NCBI GenBank assembly: GCA_947169105.1
Contig: CAMVOL010000012.1
Location: 1 to 62,949 of the forward strand
Source: an uncultured Bacteroidales bacterium
Lineage (GTDB): Bacteria > Bacteroidota > Bacteroidia > Bacteroidales > WCHB1-69
DNA: 62,949 nucleotides
Reading direction: 5' to 3'
The position numbers and the translations under genes are program-made. A model generated the notes under the pieces. It saw only the letters and a list, made by a program, of their open reading frames with translations, did no database searches and had not been told where the DNA came from. Shown piece by piece: positions 20,101-28,810 of the stretch; position 1 is the stretch's first letter; each line of letters opens with the position of its first letter.

Positions 20101-20541
20101 GGTGACGAGGTTTCGGTGGTAGAGGGCATTGGTGCGGTAGGCTTCTTCATCCTTCACAAACTCCACGGGGCCGGTGTGCGACTTGGTGTAGGAGGGCTGC
20201 GCTGGAAACAGCGGGTGCCGGATGTCCAACTCCGCGGCGGAGAAGTCGCTGTAGCGGGAGGAACGGATGGTGTAGGAGACCCCGTCACAAAGCGGAATTT
20301 CTAACAGGTTGACCATTACCGGAAGTTGCGGCTTGCCTACTTCCGTGGACAAATGGTAGCCGTCCATCGTCATACGGCTGAACGCGCCGCCGTCGGTCGT
20401 CACGTCCGTCGTACTGATGTTGCCAGCGGTGTAGTGAACGACCACCTTGTCGAAGCCGTTCTCCACCACACGGTAGTTCTGTGCCGTAAGTGCACTGATA
20501 CAAAAGCAGATAAAAGCTAAAAGAGCTGCTGTTTTTTTCAT
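17125..20541 (-). CDS. Gingipain-like C25 cysteine peptidase with T9SS sorting domain
   Basis: An 1138-residue secreted protease. A signal peptide (ending ALTAQ, residue 21) is followed by a C25 propeptide-like domain (to about 225) and a caspase-like C25 catalytic domain beginning KYLIVANSMFRDQLDEFIAWK. The catalytic His lies in YTAHCDETGW (about 440), and the catalytic Cys is in MIGNCCLSNKFDENECFGEA (about 472-473). The downstream GAVAYIGGSNSTIWDEDFYW closely parallels gingipains. Ig-like units and a jelly-roll-like domain (VEDFETGDFSKYPWQ) follow. A type A sorting domain ends the protein (IYPNPASEKVNIVLPD ... GKVIKK). It is expected to be exported by T9SS and attached to the cell surface. 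The Arg/Lys specificity cannot be read off. Confidence 0.93.
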   Translation of the reverse strand: MKKTAALLAFICFCISALTAQNYRVVENGFDKVVVHYTAGNISTTDVTTDGGAFSRMTMDGYHLSTEVGKPQLPVMVNLLEIPLCDGVSYTIRSSRYSDFSAAELDIRHPLFPAQPSYTKSHTGPVEFVKDEEAYRTNALYHRNLVTVEKSGILRNINIATVCFSPIQYNPVTDSYRIYEDVTVEFTFENADIPGTYQMKDLHGNAVFNGLQSRVINPIHSNSRESTFSRPIKYLIVANSMFRDQLDEFIAWKKRQGLKVEIAYTDESEVGTTTTSIANYLKAQYTNATEDDPAPTYVLLVGDIAQIPVFNARVSGQSHKTDLYYFTWTEGDHFPDCYYGRFSAQNSTHLSNILEKVMQYEQYTMPDPTYLDDAVLVAGTDGTFGPTHANGQMKYLSNNYINTAYGYSNVHLYLYNSSSQAAQIRANIGAGVGYANYTAHCDETGWSDPEFSTSQIPSMQNVDRYCFMIGNCCLSNKFDENECFGEAQLRTAKKGAVAYIGGSNSTIWDEDFYWSVGVRSTINASATYDAAHLGAYDRLFHTHDEAFSDWYVTGGSIIQGGNLAVESSNSSYKLYYWEIYHLMGDPSILPWLSQAEVMNPTVPDAMVSGATTLQITAVPYAYVALTENGEVIAASTADENGAANLTFTPATAGNTYEVAITAQNYQPYFKTVIAIVPEGPYVITNNIHPTEGQLADYGADLTLDATLRNLGVESANNITATIATESDQVTIRTNTISAATLASDAEQTVTGGFALHIADDIADRTVVPFTVTTTYNGNQTTTTSYSLRLNAPVLGNVYSQAVEAQGDNNGAINPGETATLRITTRNTGHAAAIGTRSHLHTACTDVTITNDELELGNIPAGENIVSEFTLQIGGNIEEPFIIPFIHDIIAGAYSFTDTVYVFVGQCVEDFETGDFSKYPWQTTGSRAWSVTTSNVFEGSYCAISKNGMSTGNSSTLTLSINALQNDTISFYRRFTEGTSWGIYGTNEFRFYIDDNMVENLSSNTSWSRAAFPVSAGSHTLKFEYYCGAYGGSSGVASIDYIKFPINDAMAPISIEENGIGTLGIYPNPASEKVNIVLPDNESGYVLALFDLNGNHILTRHITGGEAEYTLNVKSLASGTYILSVFNDKHVYTGKVIKK

Positions 20542-20596
20542 AAGGGGAATATTTTACTTGTGTTTAAATAATCTAAAATTTAATAATAAAATATTA

Positions 20597-21478
20597 TTAA
20601 TCAATAAGTTGTGCCAACCGTTCCACTACATACGGGCGGTCTTCCTTGTAGGTGACACCGAACCACTTGGCATCGCTTTTCAGAATTTCGATACGGGCTT
20701 TTCCGCTCTGTAAGAAGTAGTTGATGACGGTAGGAATCTGAAATTCCGATTTCGGATTGTCATTTTGTGCCGTAAGGAACTCCACAAACTGTTCGTCCAA
20801 TTTTTCAAAGAATAGGGGAGTGAAGCCCCAGAAATTCATGGAGACGGGCGTGTCGGCGCTGAGGAGGGTTTCGGTACCGTCGGGGGCAGTGTTTTTGATG
20901 GTGTTGCCGTCACGTCCGATCTGCGTCATCTCTTGAATCTTCACTAACTCGCCCCGCTCGTTGGCGGTACATACGCCGCGCGATACCGTCCCGTTCTCCG
21001 AAAGCGTGTTCGCCAGTTTGTAACCCACCATCGCAAAGTGGGGCGTGCCGGCAGCCTGTTCCTTTTTCAGAAACTCCGCCATCACCATAAAGGCGTCCTT
21101 GCCGTAGAAATCATCGGCGTTGATAACCGTAAATGGTTCTTTCACAGTATTTTTTGCTACGAGGATGGCGTGCGCCGTGCCGTAGGGTTTCACCCGTTCG
21201 GGGTTCACCGAAAACCCCGTCGGCAGTACGTCCAATTCTTGAAAGACGTACTCCACGGGAATACGGTCGATGTAGCGGGAGAGGATGTGCTCGCAGAAGT
21301 CCACCTCCATGCTGCGGCGGATGACGAACACGATTTTGCCGTAACCAGCTTCTATGGCGTACTTTACGGAGTAGTCCATGATGGTCTCTCCGTTCGGACC
21401 GAGCGGGTCAAGCTGCTTCAGACCTCCGTAGCGGCTGCCCATACCGGCGGCCAGTATCAATAAAGTGGGATGGGTCAT
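20597..21478 (-). CDS. Nucleotidyltransferase family protein (sugar-1-phosphate NTP transferase fold)
   Basis: A 293-residue protein whose N-terminal Rossmann-like NTP-transferase motif is LILAAGMGSRYGGLKQLDPLG. It also has the NADDFYGKDAF acidic metal-binding segment. It resembles UTP/GTP sugar-1-phosphate uridylyl/guanylyltransferase-like proteins widespread in Bacteroidales. The sugar is unknown. It is the third gene of an operon, 12 bp after nhaD, possibly supplying nucleotide sugars for cell-surface glycans. Confidence 0.85.
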   Translation of the reverse strand: MTHPTLLILAAGMGSRYGGLKQLDPLGPNGETIMDYSVKYAIEAGYGKIVFVIRRSMEVDFCEHILSRYIDRIPVEYVFQELDVLPTGFSVNPERVKPYGTAHAILVAKNTVKEPFTVINADDFYGKDAFMVMAEFLKKEQAAGTPHFAMVGYKLANTLSENGTVSRGVCTANERGELVKIQEMTQIGRDGNTIKNTAPDGTETLLSADTPVSMNFWGFTPLFFEKLDEQFVEFLTAQNDNPKSEFQIPTVINYFLQSGKARIEILKSDAKWFGVTYKEDRPYVVERLAQLID

Positions 21479-21490
21479 CGTTTCAGGGTT

Positions 21491-23239
21491 TTATTTGATT
21501 TTTTTCAATTCAGTGAGGCCGCCTTGGGTGATTAGGAACAACTTGCCCGACTTTGTGACCGCCAACTGCTGGTCGGCATAGAGCACGTAGGCGATGGTGT
21601 CCTCAATTTCCACTTCTATGTCGCTCTTGATGAGGGTCTTGTTACGGCTGAACATCAGAACGCTGTCGCGGTCGAAATTAGTAAGATGGTTCTCCGCATT
21701 CATACCGTACATAGTCACATCATTTTCTTCATAGCGGATGAAGTTGATGACCACGCTGTCGGCAAGGTCCTGTGTCATATCATCGTTGGTGACGCAGAAG
21801 GTGTGGCTGTGCAGGTAATCAGTGACACCATCCTTCGTCATTTCCACCGTAGTGCTTTGTCCGTTTTCGCTGTTAAAGTGATTGAGGATGGCTTTCTGCC
21901 CGATGAAGAAACCGGAACCGCAGAGATAGCCGACGAGGGCAATCCAAGAGATGTGTTTCAGATACCAGATGAAGTCGATTTTTTCGAGACCCATCACGGC
22001 AACGCCTGCGGCGGAACCGATGATGAGGATGCTGCCGCCCGTTCCGGCACAGTAAGCCAGGAATTCCCAGAAATAGTGGTCCATCGGGAAATTGTACATG
22101 CCCATCGCACCCGCCACCAACGGCACATTATCAATAATGGAGGACAAGACACCGATAATCATATTGATGACATAGTATTTGCTGGGTTCCTGAAGCGGGA
22201 TGGTGTCCAGTTTGGTGGACAGCAGATGCAAGTGTCCGATGGTTGCTAGTGCATTGACAGCCAGTAAGATGCCGAGGAAGAAGAGGATGCTGGGCAGATC
22301 GATGCGGGAGATGACGGCAAAGATGGAGTACTGCGACTTTTCCACACCTTCGTCTTTGCGGTGGATGATTTCGGAAAGCATCCAGAGGATGCTCAGTCCG
22401 CCGAGCATGCCGACGTAGGGGGGCAGGTGGGTGATGGTCTTGAAGACGGGCACGAAGATGAGAGCGCCGACACCCACGATGAGGAACAGGTAGCTCGTCC
22501 ACGGCTTTTGGTTGGCGTAGGCAGCGTCCACATGGTGCTGTTCCTGTTCAGGACGGCTCACTTCGCCTTTCAGAATGAAGGAGAGGATGATGAGCGGCAC
22601 TAATAGGCAGATCAAGCTCGGCAGGAAGGTCATGATGATGATGTTGCCTGCGGACACATCGCAGGCAATCCACAGCATGATGGTGGTCACGTCACCGATG
22701 GGCGACCATGCGCCGCCGGCGTTGGCGGCCACAATCACCATACTGGCGAAGAACCAGCGGTCGTGGCGGTCGCCGATGAGTTTGCGCAGCAGCGCCACCA
22801 TCACGATGGAGGTGGTCAGGTTGTCTAAAACGGCCGACATGAAAAAGGCGAGGATGGAGATGACCCACAGCAGTTTCACTTTGCTCGTAGTGGAAATTCT
22901 ATCCGTTATAATGCGAAAACCTCCCTCAGTATCAATGAGTTCTACGATAGTCATCGCACCCATCAGGAAGAAGAGGATTTCGGCGATATCACCGAGGGCA
23001 TGGATGAGCTGCGAATGGACCAGCCAGTCGGTGAAGGTGCTACCCGGGTTGCTCATCTGGAAGTCGCGCAGGGCGGAGGTATCGACGAGGATGCCTTGGC
23101 CGCCCGAGACGGCACAGACCCATAGCACCACACCCAGCAACAGGGCAGTGGCTGTCTTGTTGATTTTCAAAGGATGTTCCAACGCAATGACCGTATAGCC
23201 AATGAGGAACAGGACAATCATAAGAGTAAAAATGAACAT
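21491..23239 (-). CDS. nhaD: NhaD-type Na+/H+ antiporter with C-terminal extension
   Basis: A 582-residue membrane protein of the ion-transporter superfamily. Residues 1-460 carry about 12 hydrophobic segments with NhaD-like features (SAVLDNLTTSIVMVALLRKLIG, ANAGGAWSPIGDVTTIMLW, DNVPLVAGAMGMYNF). It exchanges Na+ or Li+ for H+ at the inner membrane. The last ~122 residues (from about 461) are hydrophilic and rich in beta-strand-like segments ending ITQGGLTELKKIK. I know of no such domain in ordinary NhaD proteins. It sits between ispH (9-bp gap) and the nucleotidyltransferase. Confidence 0.88.
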   Translation of the reverse strand: MFIFTLMIVLFLIGYTVIALEHPLKINKTATALLLGVVLWVCAVSGGQGILVDTSALRDFQMSNPGSTFTDWLVHSQLIHALGDIAEILFFLMGAMTIVELIDTEGGFRIITDRISTTSKVKLLWVISILAFFMSAVLDNLTTSIVMVALLRKLIGDRHDRWFFASMVIVAANAGGAWSPIGDVTTIMLWIACDVSAGNIIIMTFLPSLICLLVPLIILSFILKGEVSRPEQEQHHVDAAYANQKPWTSYLFLIVGVGALIFVPVFKTITHLPPYVGMLGGLSILWMLSEIIHRKDEGVEKSQYSIFAVISRIDLPSILFFLGILLAVNALATIGHLHLLSTKLDTIPLQEPSKYYVINMIIGVLSSIIDNVPLVAGAMGMYNFPMDHYFWEFLAYCAGTGGSILIIGSAAGVAVMGLEKIDFIWYLKHISWIALVGYLCGSGFFIGQKAILNHFNSENGQSTTVEMTKDGVTDYLHSHTFCVTNDDMTQDLADSVVINFIRYEENDVTMYGMNAENHLTNFDRDSVLMFSRNKTLIKSDIEVEIEDTIAYVLYADQQLAVTKSGKLFLITQGGLTELKKIK

Positions 23240-23248
23240 AGTGCTTTG

Positions 23249-24154
23249 TTATTTAATGGTTTCGGTTATTTGTAATCGTTTGGAAAGCCGGTCTTTCGCC
23301 TCCTGCATCAGCCACATGGGGGTGGAAGTGGCACCGCAGATGCCGATGCTTTTCCCGTTGGGGGCAGGCAGTTGGTCAATCTGGTCCAAAGTGGTGACAA
23401 AGAAGGTGTTGGGATTGGCGTTTTTGCAAATGTTATAAAGGTAGAGTCCGTTGGAACTTTTTTCGCCCGAAACGAAGATGATGGCATCGTAGTGGCTGGC
23501 GAACTCCTGAATCTGTTTGGCCCGATTGACGACACTGAGGCAGATAGTGTCGGTATGACTGAAGAGCTGACGGTGTCCTGCGGCCGCGAATTCCTCCTCC
23601 AAGGCATGGATCAGCCGGCGGTATTCGTCAATGTTCTGCGTGGTCTGCGAAAACAGCATGGTGGGGCGGGAGGTGTCAATCTTACCGATGTCATCAAGCG
23701 AGGTGATGACGGTACCTTTGCCGTCGGTTTGGCCTAAAAGGCCTATGACTTCGGCATGCCCTTGTTTGCCGAAGATGAGGATCTGACGGTTTTCGTCTTC
23801 CTCAAAATATTGTCGGATAGTATGTTGCAAGTGCAACACCACCTTACAGGTGGCATCAATGATTTCAATGTCGTTTTCTTGGGCGATGCGGTAGGTTTCG
23901 GGCGGCTCTCCGTGAGCGCGGATGAGCACCCGCGTGTGGCGCAGCTGCCGGAACTCCTCATGGGTGATGACGCGCAGTCCCATGTCGGCAAGCCGCTGCA
24001 TCTCCTCGCTGTTGTGCACGATGTCACCGAGGCAGTAGAGTGTGCCTTCCCGTTTCAGCCACTCTTCCGCCGTGCGTATGGCATTGATGACTCCTGCACA
24101 AAAGCCGGAGTTCTGGTCAATTATGATTTCTGTAATAGGTTTATTGATAATCAT
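23249..24154 (-). CDS. ispH: 4-hydroxy-3-methylbut-2-enyl diphosphate reductase
   Basis: A 301-residue iron-sulfur enzyme for the last step of the MEP isoprenoid pathway, yielding IPP and DMAPP. The three cluster cysteines lie in SGFCAGVINAI, DATCKVV and ICGATSTPMWLM. Substrate-binding His/Glu/Gln lie in IRAHGEPPE, GKQGHAEVIGL and FSQTTQNIDEY. The length is normal and there is no fusion to an S1 domain. It is the first gene of the operon ispH-nhaD-nucleotidyltransferase. Confidence 0.96.
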   Translation of the reverse strand: MIINKPITEIIIDQNSGFCAGVINAIRTAEEWLKREGTLYCLGDIVHNSEEMQRLADMGLRVITHEEFRQLRHTRVLIRAHGEPPETYRIAQENDIEIIDATCKVVLHLQHTIRQYFEEDENRQILIFGKQGHAEVIGLLGQTDGKGTVITSLDDIGKIDTSRPTMLFSQTTQNIDEYRRLIHALEEEFAAAGHRQLFSHTDTICLSVVNRAKQIQEFASHYDAIIFVSGEKSSNGLYLYNICKNANPNTFFVTTLDQIDQLPAPNGKSIGICGATSTPMWLMQEAKDRLSKRLQITETIK

Positions 24155-24187
24155 TTACAATTCTTACCGCATTCTAGTAAGAAGTTG

Positions 24188-24195
24188 CAAATATA
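24188..24195 (-). promoter_or_regulatory. -7 element (TATATTTG) for ispH operon
   Basis: TATATTTG on the minus strand lies 34 bp before the ispH ATG. Confidence 0.6.
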
Positions 24196-24233
24196 GGCAA
24201 AAAGTTGAGTGTTTTTACTACTTTTTTTGCTTT

Positions 24234-27044
24234 TTATTGGACGACGGTGACAGTGCCCATATATTCCTTCGGCTCTCCTTCCATATTCTCGGTGCGGATG
24301 ACATATACGTAGGAGGCGAACGGAACCAATTTCCCGTTATCCTTGCCGTTCCAACCCTGTTCGTAGTTGGTGGTTCTGAAAATGAGCCGTCCGGTGCGTT
24401 CAAAGATCATAAATTCATATTTTTCGGCATTGAAGCCGTAGCCGTAGGGCTTGAAGGTCTCGTTGATGCCGTCGCCGTTGGGGGAGAAGGCGTTCGGTAC
24501 GTAGAAGTAGTAGGGGGTGGGGATGCGGATAGTCTGGCTCGTCTCGTCGGAACATCCGGATTCGGTTCCGACGGAAAGATGGATGGTATAGATACCGCTT
24601 TGGACATAATCGTGTGGTCCGTCGAATTCGTTGCTTTCTTCTCCGTCGCCGTAGTTCCACGTCCATTCGAGGTTGTCGTTCACGTTGAAGGAGCCGATAT
24701 CGGTGGTATTGACGAAGTTATAAGTGCCGCCGCCATCAATGCCGAGGGACACGAGGCCGTAGTTGAAGTTAGCGTGCGGTTGCGGATATACGGAAATATA
24801 GTTGACCTGTATCAGGGAGTCGGAGCAACCGCCGGAGGTTTGCACAACCAATTTGACAGTATAGATGCCCCGTGCCTGAAGGGTCAGTGTCGGATTCATT
24901 TCTGTGGAAGTGAACACTACTACGTTCTGTTCATTAGTGACCGTCCATTCGTAGAAGAGTCCGATTTCGGTATGGGCTTGTCCGTCCACGAAGGAGCAGA
25001 GGGATTGCAGGTGGACGGTCAGTGGCGAGCATCCGGCGAGTTTGGATCCGTCAAAGTCGGCGTGCGGCATGGGTGACATTCTCACGTAGGTGGTGTCAAG
25101 GGCAGTACACGCCAACGAGTGGTCGGCATTGTAGGTGCTGATATTCAGGTAGTAGTAACCAGTGTCTGCTACAGTGACGGTAGGAGTCGTGGCTCCGTTG
25201 CTCCATGAGTAGCTGATGAGGGAGCTGAGACCGAAATAGTCGAAGCCGGGGTCAAGGGTGACGGTTTGTGTGCCGGCGCAGATGTGCAGTGAGTCAGGAA
25301 GATGCGGAGTGGGCATCTGAATCACATTCACAGGGATGTTGCGGGAGAATTCGCAGCCGTATTCGTCAACGATGGTGAATATGTAAGTGAAGTTGCCCGG
25401 TCGGGTGGCGTTGACGTAACCAGTGGTGTCAGTGGTGTAGGTGATGTCGTCGGTATCCCAATAACTGGTGTCAATGGCCACATCGTAGGTCCAGTCTCTC
25501 GGCATCAGGCGCGGGTCGAGGGTCAGCTCCCAGCTGAACACGTAACCATTGTCAATACCCCATGTGTCGCACACCTGTATCTGCCAGAGTCCGTTGAGCG
25601 GGCATCCGATGAGGTTGCTGAACGACTGGTAGGGGGTGTAGTACTGCTGGCCTTGTACGAATCCGGGCTGTCCGGGGTAGCCGATGGCCACATGGGAAGA
25701 GTCCACAGTGCTGGAACGGTCGTTTCCGATATTGCTGGAATTGTAGCAGTAGCCGTTGTTTTGCGCATAAGTGGTATTCTCGCTCCAGCAGTAGTTCCAG
25801 CCGGTGCCTGGGGGGTTGTTGGCCGGCAAACAGCCGTTGTCGGGTTCGTAGTAAATTCCGAAATAGTAGGCGTTGTTCCCGTTATGGTCGGGCATCAGCA
25901 GGGAGGAGTTTCCGTTGGGGCAGATGAGCGAGATATTGATGTCACCGATGAAAGAGTGCTCGATGTTCAGGCGCACCCCGAGGATGTCCGCAGCGGAGGT
26001 GACGGTTGCGGCGGCAGGGAAGGCGGTGAAGTTGACGGCGGAGCTGTAGCAACGTGACCCCAACTGGCTTTCACAGTTCGGTCCGTCAGGAATGAAGACG
26101 GTGGAGTCCACAGCGAGGCTGGTCCCTTGCGTGGCACCCACGTGCGACACGTAAATATTGGACTCATTGGCGTCATAACCGATATTGAAGGGGATGGGAT
26201 CCCACTGGCACACATCCGGAAAAGTGGGTACGGATGCGATGGGGTCGGCAGAGGCCCGCACGCGGATGGCTACCGGTGTGTTGGAGTGGCAGTTATGACC
26301 ATCCACGATGCTCATGGATACGTCTGCACCTTGTCCGTCAGTGAAGTTGTAGTCCACGGTGGTCATCCCGACACCTTGCTGGTAGGTGCCGGCAATCTCC
26401 CACTGGAAGGTGCAGTTGGCATCGGTCTGCTCATAGCTGTAATTGTTGTCGGGATATTCGCCGTGGCAGACGATATGGGCGGTCTGTCCGGGACAGACAT
26501 CCAAGTAATAGTACCCGTCGTCCTCAAGGTGGGGGACAGGGGAACTTTGGTCAAAGTCAATGTTGGAGTAAATTCGTTGGCACGGTTCAGAGCAGGAGAC
26601 AAGGAGCTTGAAGCCGGTGCCGCAGGAGGAGTTGGCGGCGGAAACGAAATGGAGGGTCAGTGCACCGCTTGTGTTCTGCACCGTGGCGGAAGTCGTCTGC
26701 TCCCCGATTTCGATGGCATTGCCGTTGTTCACCCAGTTGGAGGCCTGTCCGCCAATCATCAGTGACACAGTCTCATCGTTCTGGCTCTCCCCATTGTAGA
26801 TGTATAGGGTATCGGTCTCGGCAATATCCATTTCTTCGAACCGGAGGGTTACCGCCCCCGAATTGGGGCGGATGGTGAACCAGTCGTCGCGTCCGGGACT
26901 ATAGTTTCCGGTTCCGGCATGGTCGTATATGATTGCATTGCAGGATTGTCCGGCAGACGCGCCTCCTCCAACGTTATAGGTCGTTTGGGCATTTATGGAG
27001 AATGAAATAAGAATTGAAGCTATAAGAAGAGAGATATTTTTCAT
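24234..27044 (-). CDS. T9SS type B (gliding-type C-terminal domain) PKD surface protein
   Basis: A 936-residue secreted protein. A signal peptide (residues 1-19, ending SINAQ) is followed by a CUB-like N-terminal domain (AGQSCNAIIYDHAGTGNYS ... LTLHFVSAANSS). A proprotein-convertase P-like jelly roll follows (LNIEHSFIGDINISLICPNG ... LNGLWQIQVCDTWGIDNG) around residues 355-510. PKD-type repeats come next (NVNDNLEWTWNYGDGEESNE). The gliding/CHU_C type B sorting domain ends the protein (VPNAFSPNGDGINETFKPYG ... GWNGKDNGKLVPFASYVYVI). It is expected on the cell surface, as an adhesin or gliding-related protein. No catalytic residues were recognised. Confidence 0.9.
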   Translation of the reverse strand: MKNISLLIASILISFSINAQTTYNVGGGASAGQSCNAIIYDHAGTGNYSPGRDDWFTIRPNSGAVTLRFEEMDIAETDTLYIYNGESQNDETVSLMIGGQASNWVNNGNAIEIGEQTTSATVQNTSGALTLHFVSAANSSCGTGFKLLVSCSEPCQRIYSNIDFDQSSPVPHLEDDGYYYLDVCPGQTAHIVCHGEYPDNNYSYEQTDANCTFQWEIAGTYQQGVGMTTVDYNFTDGQGADVSMSIVDGHNCHSNTPVAIRVRASADPIASVPTFPDVCQWDPIPFNIGYDANESNIYVSHVGATQGTSLAVDSTVFIPDGPNCESQLGSRCYSSAVNFTAFPAAATVTSAADILGVRLNIEHSFIGDINISLICPNGNSSLLMPDHNGNNAYYFGIYYEPDNGCLPANNPPGTGWNYCWSENTTYAQNNGYCYNSSNIGNDRSSTVDSSHVAIGYPGQPGFVQGQQYYTPYQSFSNLIGCPLNGLWQIQVCDTWGIDNGYVFSWELTLDPRLMPRDWTYDVAIDTSYWDTDDITYTTDTTGYVNATRPGNFTYIFTIVDEYGCEFSRNIPVNVIQMPTPHLPDSLHICAGTQTVTLDPGFDYFGLSSLISYSWSNGATTPTVTVADTGYYYLNISTYNADHSLACTALDTTYVRMSPMPHADFDGSKLAGCSPLTVHLQSLCSFVDGQAHTEIGLFYEWTVTNEQNVVVFTSTEMNPTLTLQARGIYTVKLVVQTSGGCSDSLIQVNYISVYPQPHANFNYGLVSLGIDGGGTYNFVNTTDIGSFNVNDNLEWTWNYGDGEESNEFDGPHDYVQSGIYTIHLSVGTESGCSDETSQTIRIPTPYYFYVPNAFSPNGDGINETFKPYGYGFNAEKYEFMIFERTGRLIFRTTNYEQGWNGKDNGKLVPFASYVYVIRTENMEGEPKEYMGTVTVVQ

Positions 27045-27182
27045 TAAAAAAAGTTTTTGGTTCTATTTTTATACTACCGATACCTTATTTTGTACAGATT
27101 GTTGCCTATAAAAGATGTTTTTTTTTTTTACGAAAATTAGTCTCATTTTTAACGGCATATTCTTGTAAAAGTTACATAAAAA

Positions 27183-27938
27183 TTATTTGAACTCAATTTC
27201 CTTGAAACTTTCGGGGATGCGGATGGTGGTCGGTCCCGGCACGTTGAAACGGATGTTTTTCAGTTCGGCCTCCAGTTCCACGTCATCCACCTCCATTTCC
27301 ACCTCGAATTTGGTAAAAAAGGGGGTGCCGTCAATCATTGTATAATCCTCATACTCAATGTCAATATCGCGCATGGTCTTCAGATCGGTCATGTCATTGT
27401 CGAGGATAACCCCTCCCGCGCCGATTTCGATGCTCTGCATCAGTGCCACCGTCCCCTGACGGTTGGTCCGCTGCGGCGCCACATAATGGAGCTTCCCATC
27501 CTCCTCCACACGGTGCAGGCTGTCGTCGAAATCCTTGAAATCCACGCCGTTCATCAGCGACTGCACCATATCGAAATCCAAAGGGAATCCGAACACCCGC
27601 CGCAGGAAGCTGTAGTCGCCGGCATAGTACTCATGCTCCAGCTTGTTGACGTAGGTGACGGAATCGGGCGTGAGCACCACCCGTGCCAGCTCGATGCCAG
27701 AACGGTTGAGGTTCAGGTAGATAATGCTGTCAATACGGTTTACGAAAAAGCATTGGAAGGCCAACTTCTCCTCCTCCTTCTCTAATGAGATTTTCATCTG
27801 ATAGGAAACCCAATCGTAGGTGATCTTCGGAAAAACATCCATCTTCGATGGAATAAGGGTGCTGTCTTGCGCACGAAGAACCGGCAAATATAGCAAAACC
27901 ACCGGCAGTATAACTATATATTGTAAGAAATTTCTCAT
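27183..27938 (-). CDS. DUF4292 family exported protein
   Basis: A 251-residue protein with a signal peptide (LLYLPVLRAQ, cleavage about residue 23) and a LolA/LolB-like beta-rich fold, as in DUF4292: FPKITYDWVSYQMKISLEKEEE, IIYLNLNRSGIELARVVLTPDSV, and a closing strand IRFNVPGPTTIRIPESFKEIEF. In Bacteroidota such genes often sit beside murein-binding or tetratricopeptide proteins, not seen here. Probable periplasmic or envelope role, ligand unknown. Confidence 0.78.
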   Translation of the reverse strand: MRNFLQYIVILPVVLLYLPVLRAQDSTLIPSKMDVFPKITYDWVSYQMKISLEKEEEKLAFQCFFVNRIDSIIYLNLNRSGIELARVVLTPDSVTYVNKLEHEYYAGDYSFLRRVFGFPLDFDMVQSLMNGVDFKDFDDSLHRVEEDGKLHYVAPQRTNRQGTVALMQSIEIGAGGVILDNDMTDLKTMRDIDIEYEDYTMIDGTPFFTKFEVEMEVDDVELEAELKNIRFNVPGPTTIRIPESFKEIEFK

Positions 27939-28066
27939 TTTTTCTATAACGATATGTCTGACTATAACGCGGGAAAAAGGGGTTTATTGGAAGCGGAGGG
28001 AGATATTGTTGCTCTTTTTTCTTTTTTTTCTGAAAAAAAACATCCTGAAGTTCGGAAATAATATGC

Positions 28067-28074
28067 TATATTTG
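28067..28074 (+). promoter_or_regulatory. -7 element (TATATTTG) and leader hairpin for CoA-transferase gene
   Basis: TATATTTG lies 67 bp before the ATG. The leader contains the inverted repeat TTCGGA (28083-28088)/TCCGAA (28104-28109) in a G-rich loop, which could be a regulatory hairpin. Confidence 0.5.
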
Positions 28075-28140
28075 CAGCCGCTTTCGGAACGGGGTCGGTT
28101 CCGTCCGAAATAATCGGATAATCAATTAAAACATACAGAT

Positions 28141-28788
28141 ATGAAAAAACTTATCTCCGCACAAGAAGCCGCCGCAATGGTGAAAGACGGCATGACAATT
28201 ATGGTCGGCGGTTTTCTGGCCGTCGGTTCTGCTGACAAGATTTTGGAAGAGATTGCCAAAGGGCCTGCCAAAAACCTGACCGTCATCTGCAACGATGCCG
28301 CTTACCCGGAAAGAGGCAGTGGCCGCCTGATTGCCGCTGGCAAAGTCAAAAAAATGATTCTCTCCCACATGGGTACCAACCCGCTGGCCGTCGCCGGCTT
28401 CAACGAAAAGACCCTTGAAGTCGAATTTTCACCGCAAGGCACTCTCGCTGAGAGAGTCCGTGCAGGCGGCGCAGGACTCGGCGGCGTCCTCACCCCCACT
28501 GGCATCGGCACCGTGGTGGAAGAGGGCAAGCAGAAAATCACCATCGACGGCAAGGAGTACCTCTTGGAGAAACCCCTCCACGCCGACATCGCCCTCCTTG
28601 GCGCCAACATCGCCGACGAAGCCGGCAACCTGATTTACAAGGGAACCACCCAGAATTTCAATCCAATGATGGCCACCGCTGCCGACCTCGTCATCGCCGA
28701 GGCGCAGGAAATCGTCAAAACCGGTGCCATCGCTCCCGAACAGGTGCACACGCCCGCCCTCTTCGTGGACTATCTTGTTAAAGCATAA
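28141..28788 (+). CDS. 3-oxoacid/butyrate-acetoacetate CoA-transferase, subunit A
   Basis: A 215-residue alpha subunit of a family I CoA-transferase (AtoD/ScoA/CtfA type). Motifs are the N-terminal VKDGMTIMVGGFLAVGSADKI, SGRLIAAGKVKKMILSHMGTN and AERVRAGGAGLGGVLTPTGIGT. The catalytic Glu resides in the B subunit, normally encoded immediately downstream. Here the next gene is a response regulator and no B subunit occurs in the window, so this subunit is an orphan locally. With its partner it would move CoA between acetoacetate/butyrate and acetate or succinate. Confidence 0.92.
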   Translation: MKKLISAQEAAAMVKDGMTIMVGGFLAVGSADKILEEIAKGPAKNLTVICNDAAYPERGSGRLIAAGKVKKMILSHMGTNPLAVAGFNEKTLEVEFSPQGTLAERVRAGGAGLGGVLTPTGIGTVVEEGKQKITIDGKEYLLEKPLHADIALLGANIADEAGNLIYKGTTQNFNPMMATAADLVIAEAQEIVKTGAIAPEQVHTPALFVDYLVKA

Positions 28789-28810
28789 TTTGTAATGTAA
28801 ATAGCTGGAT

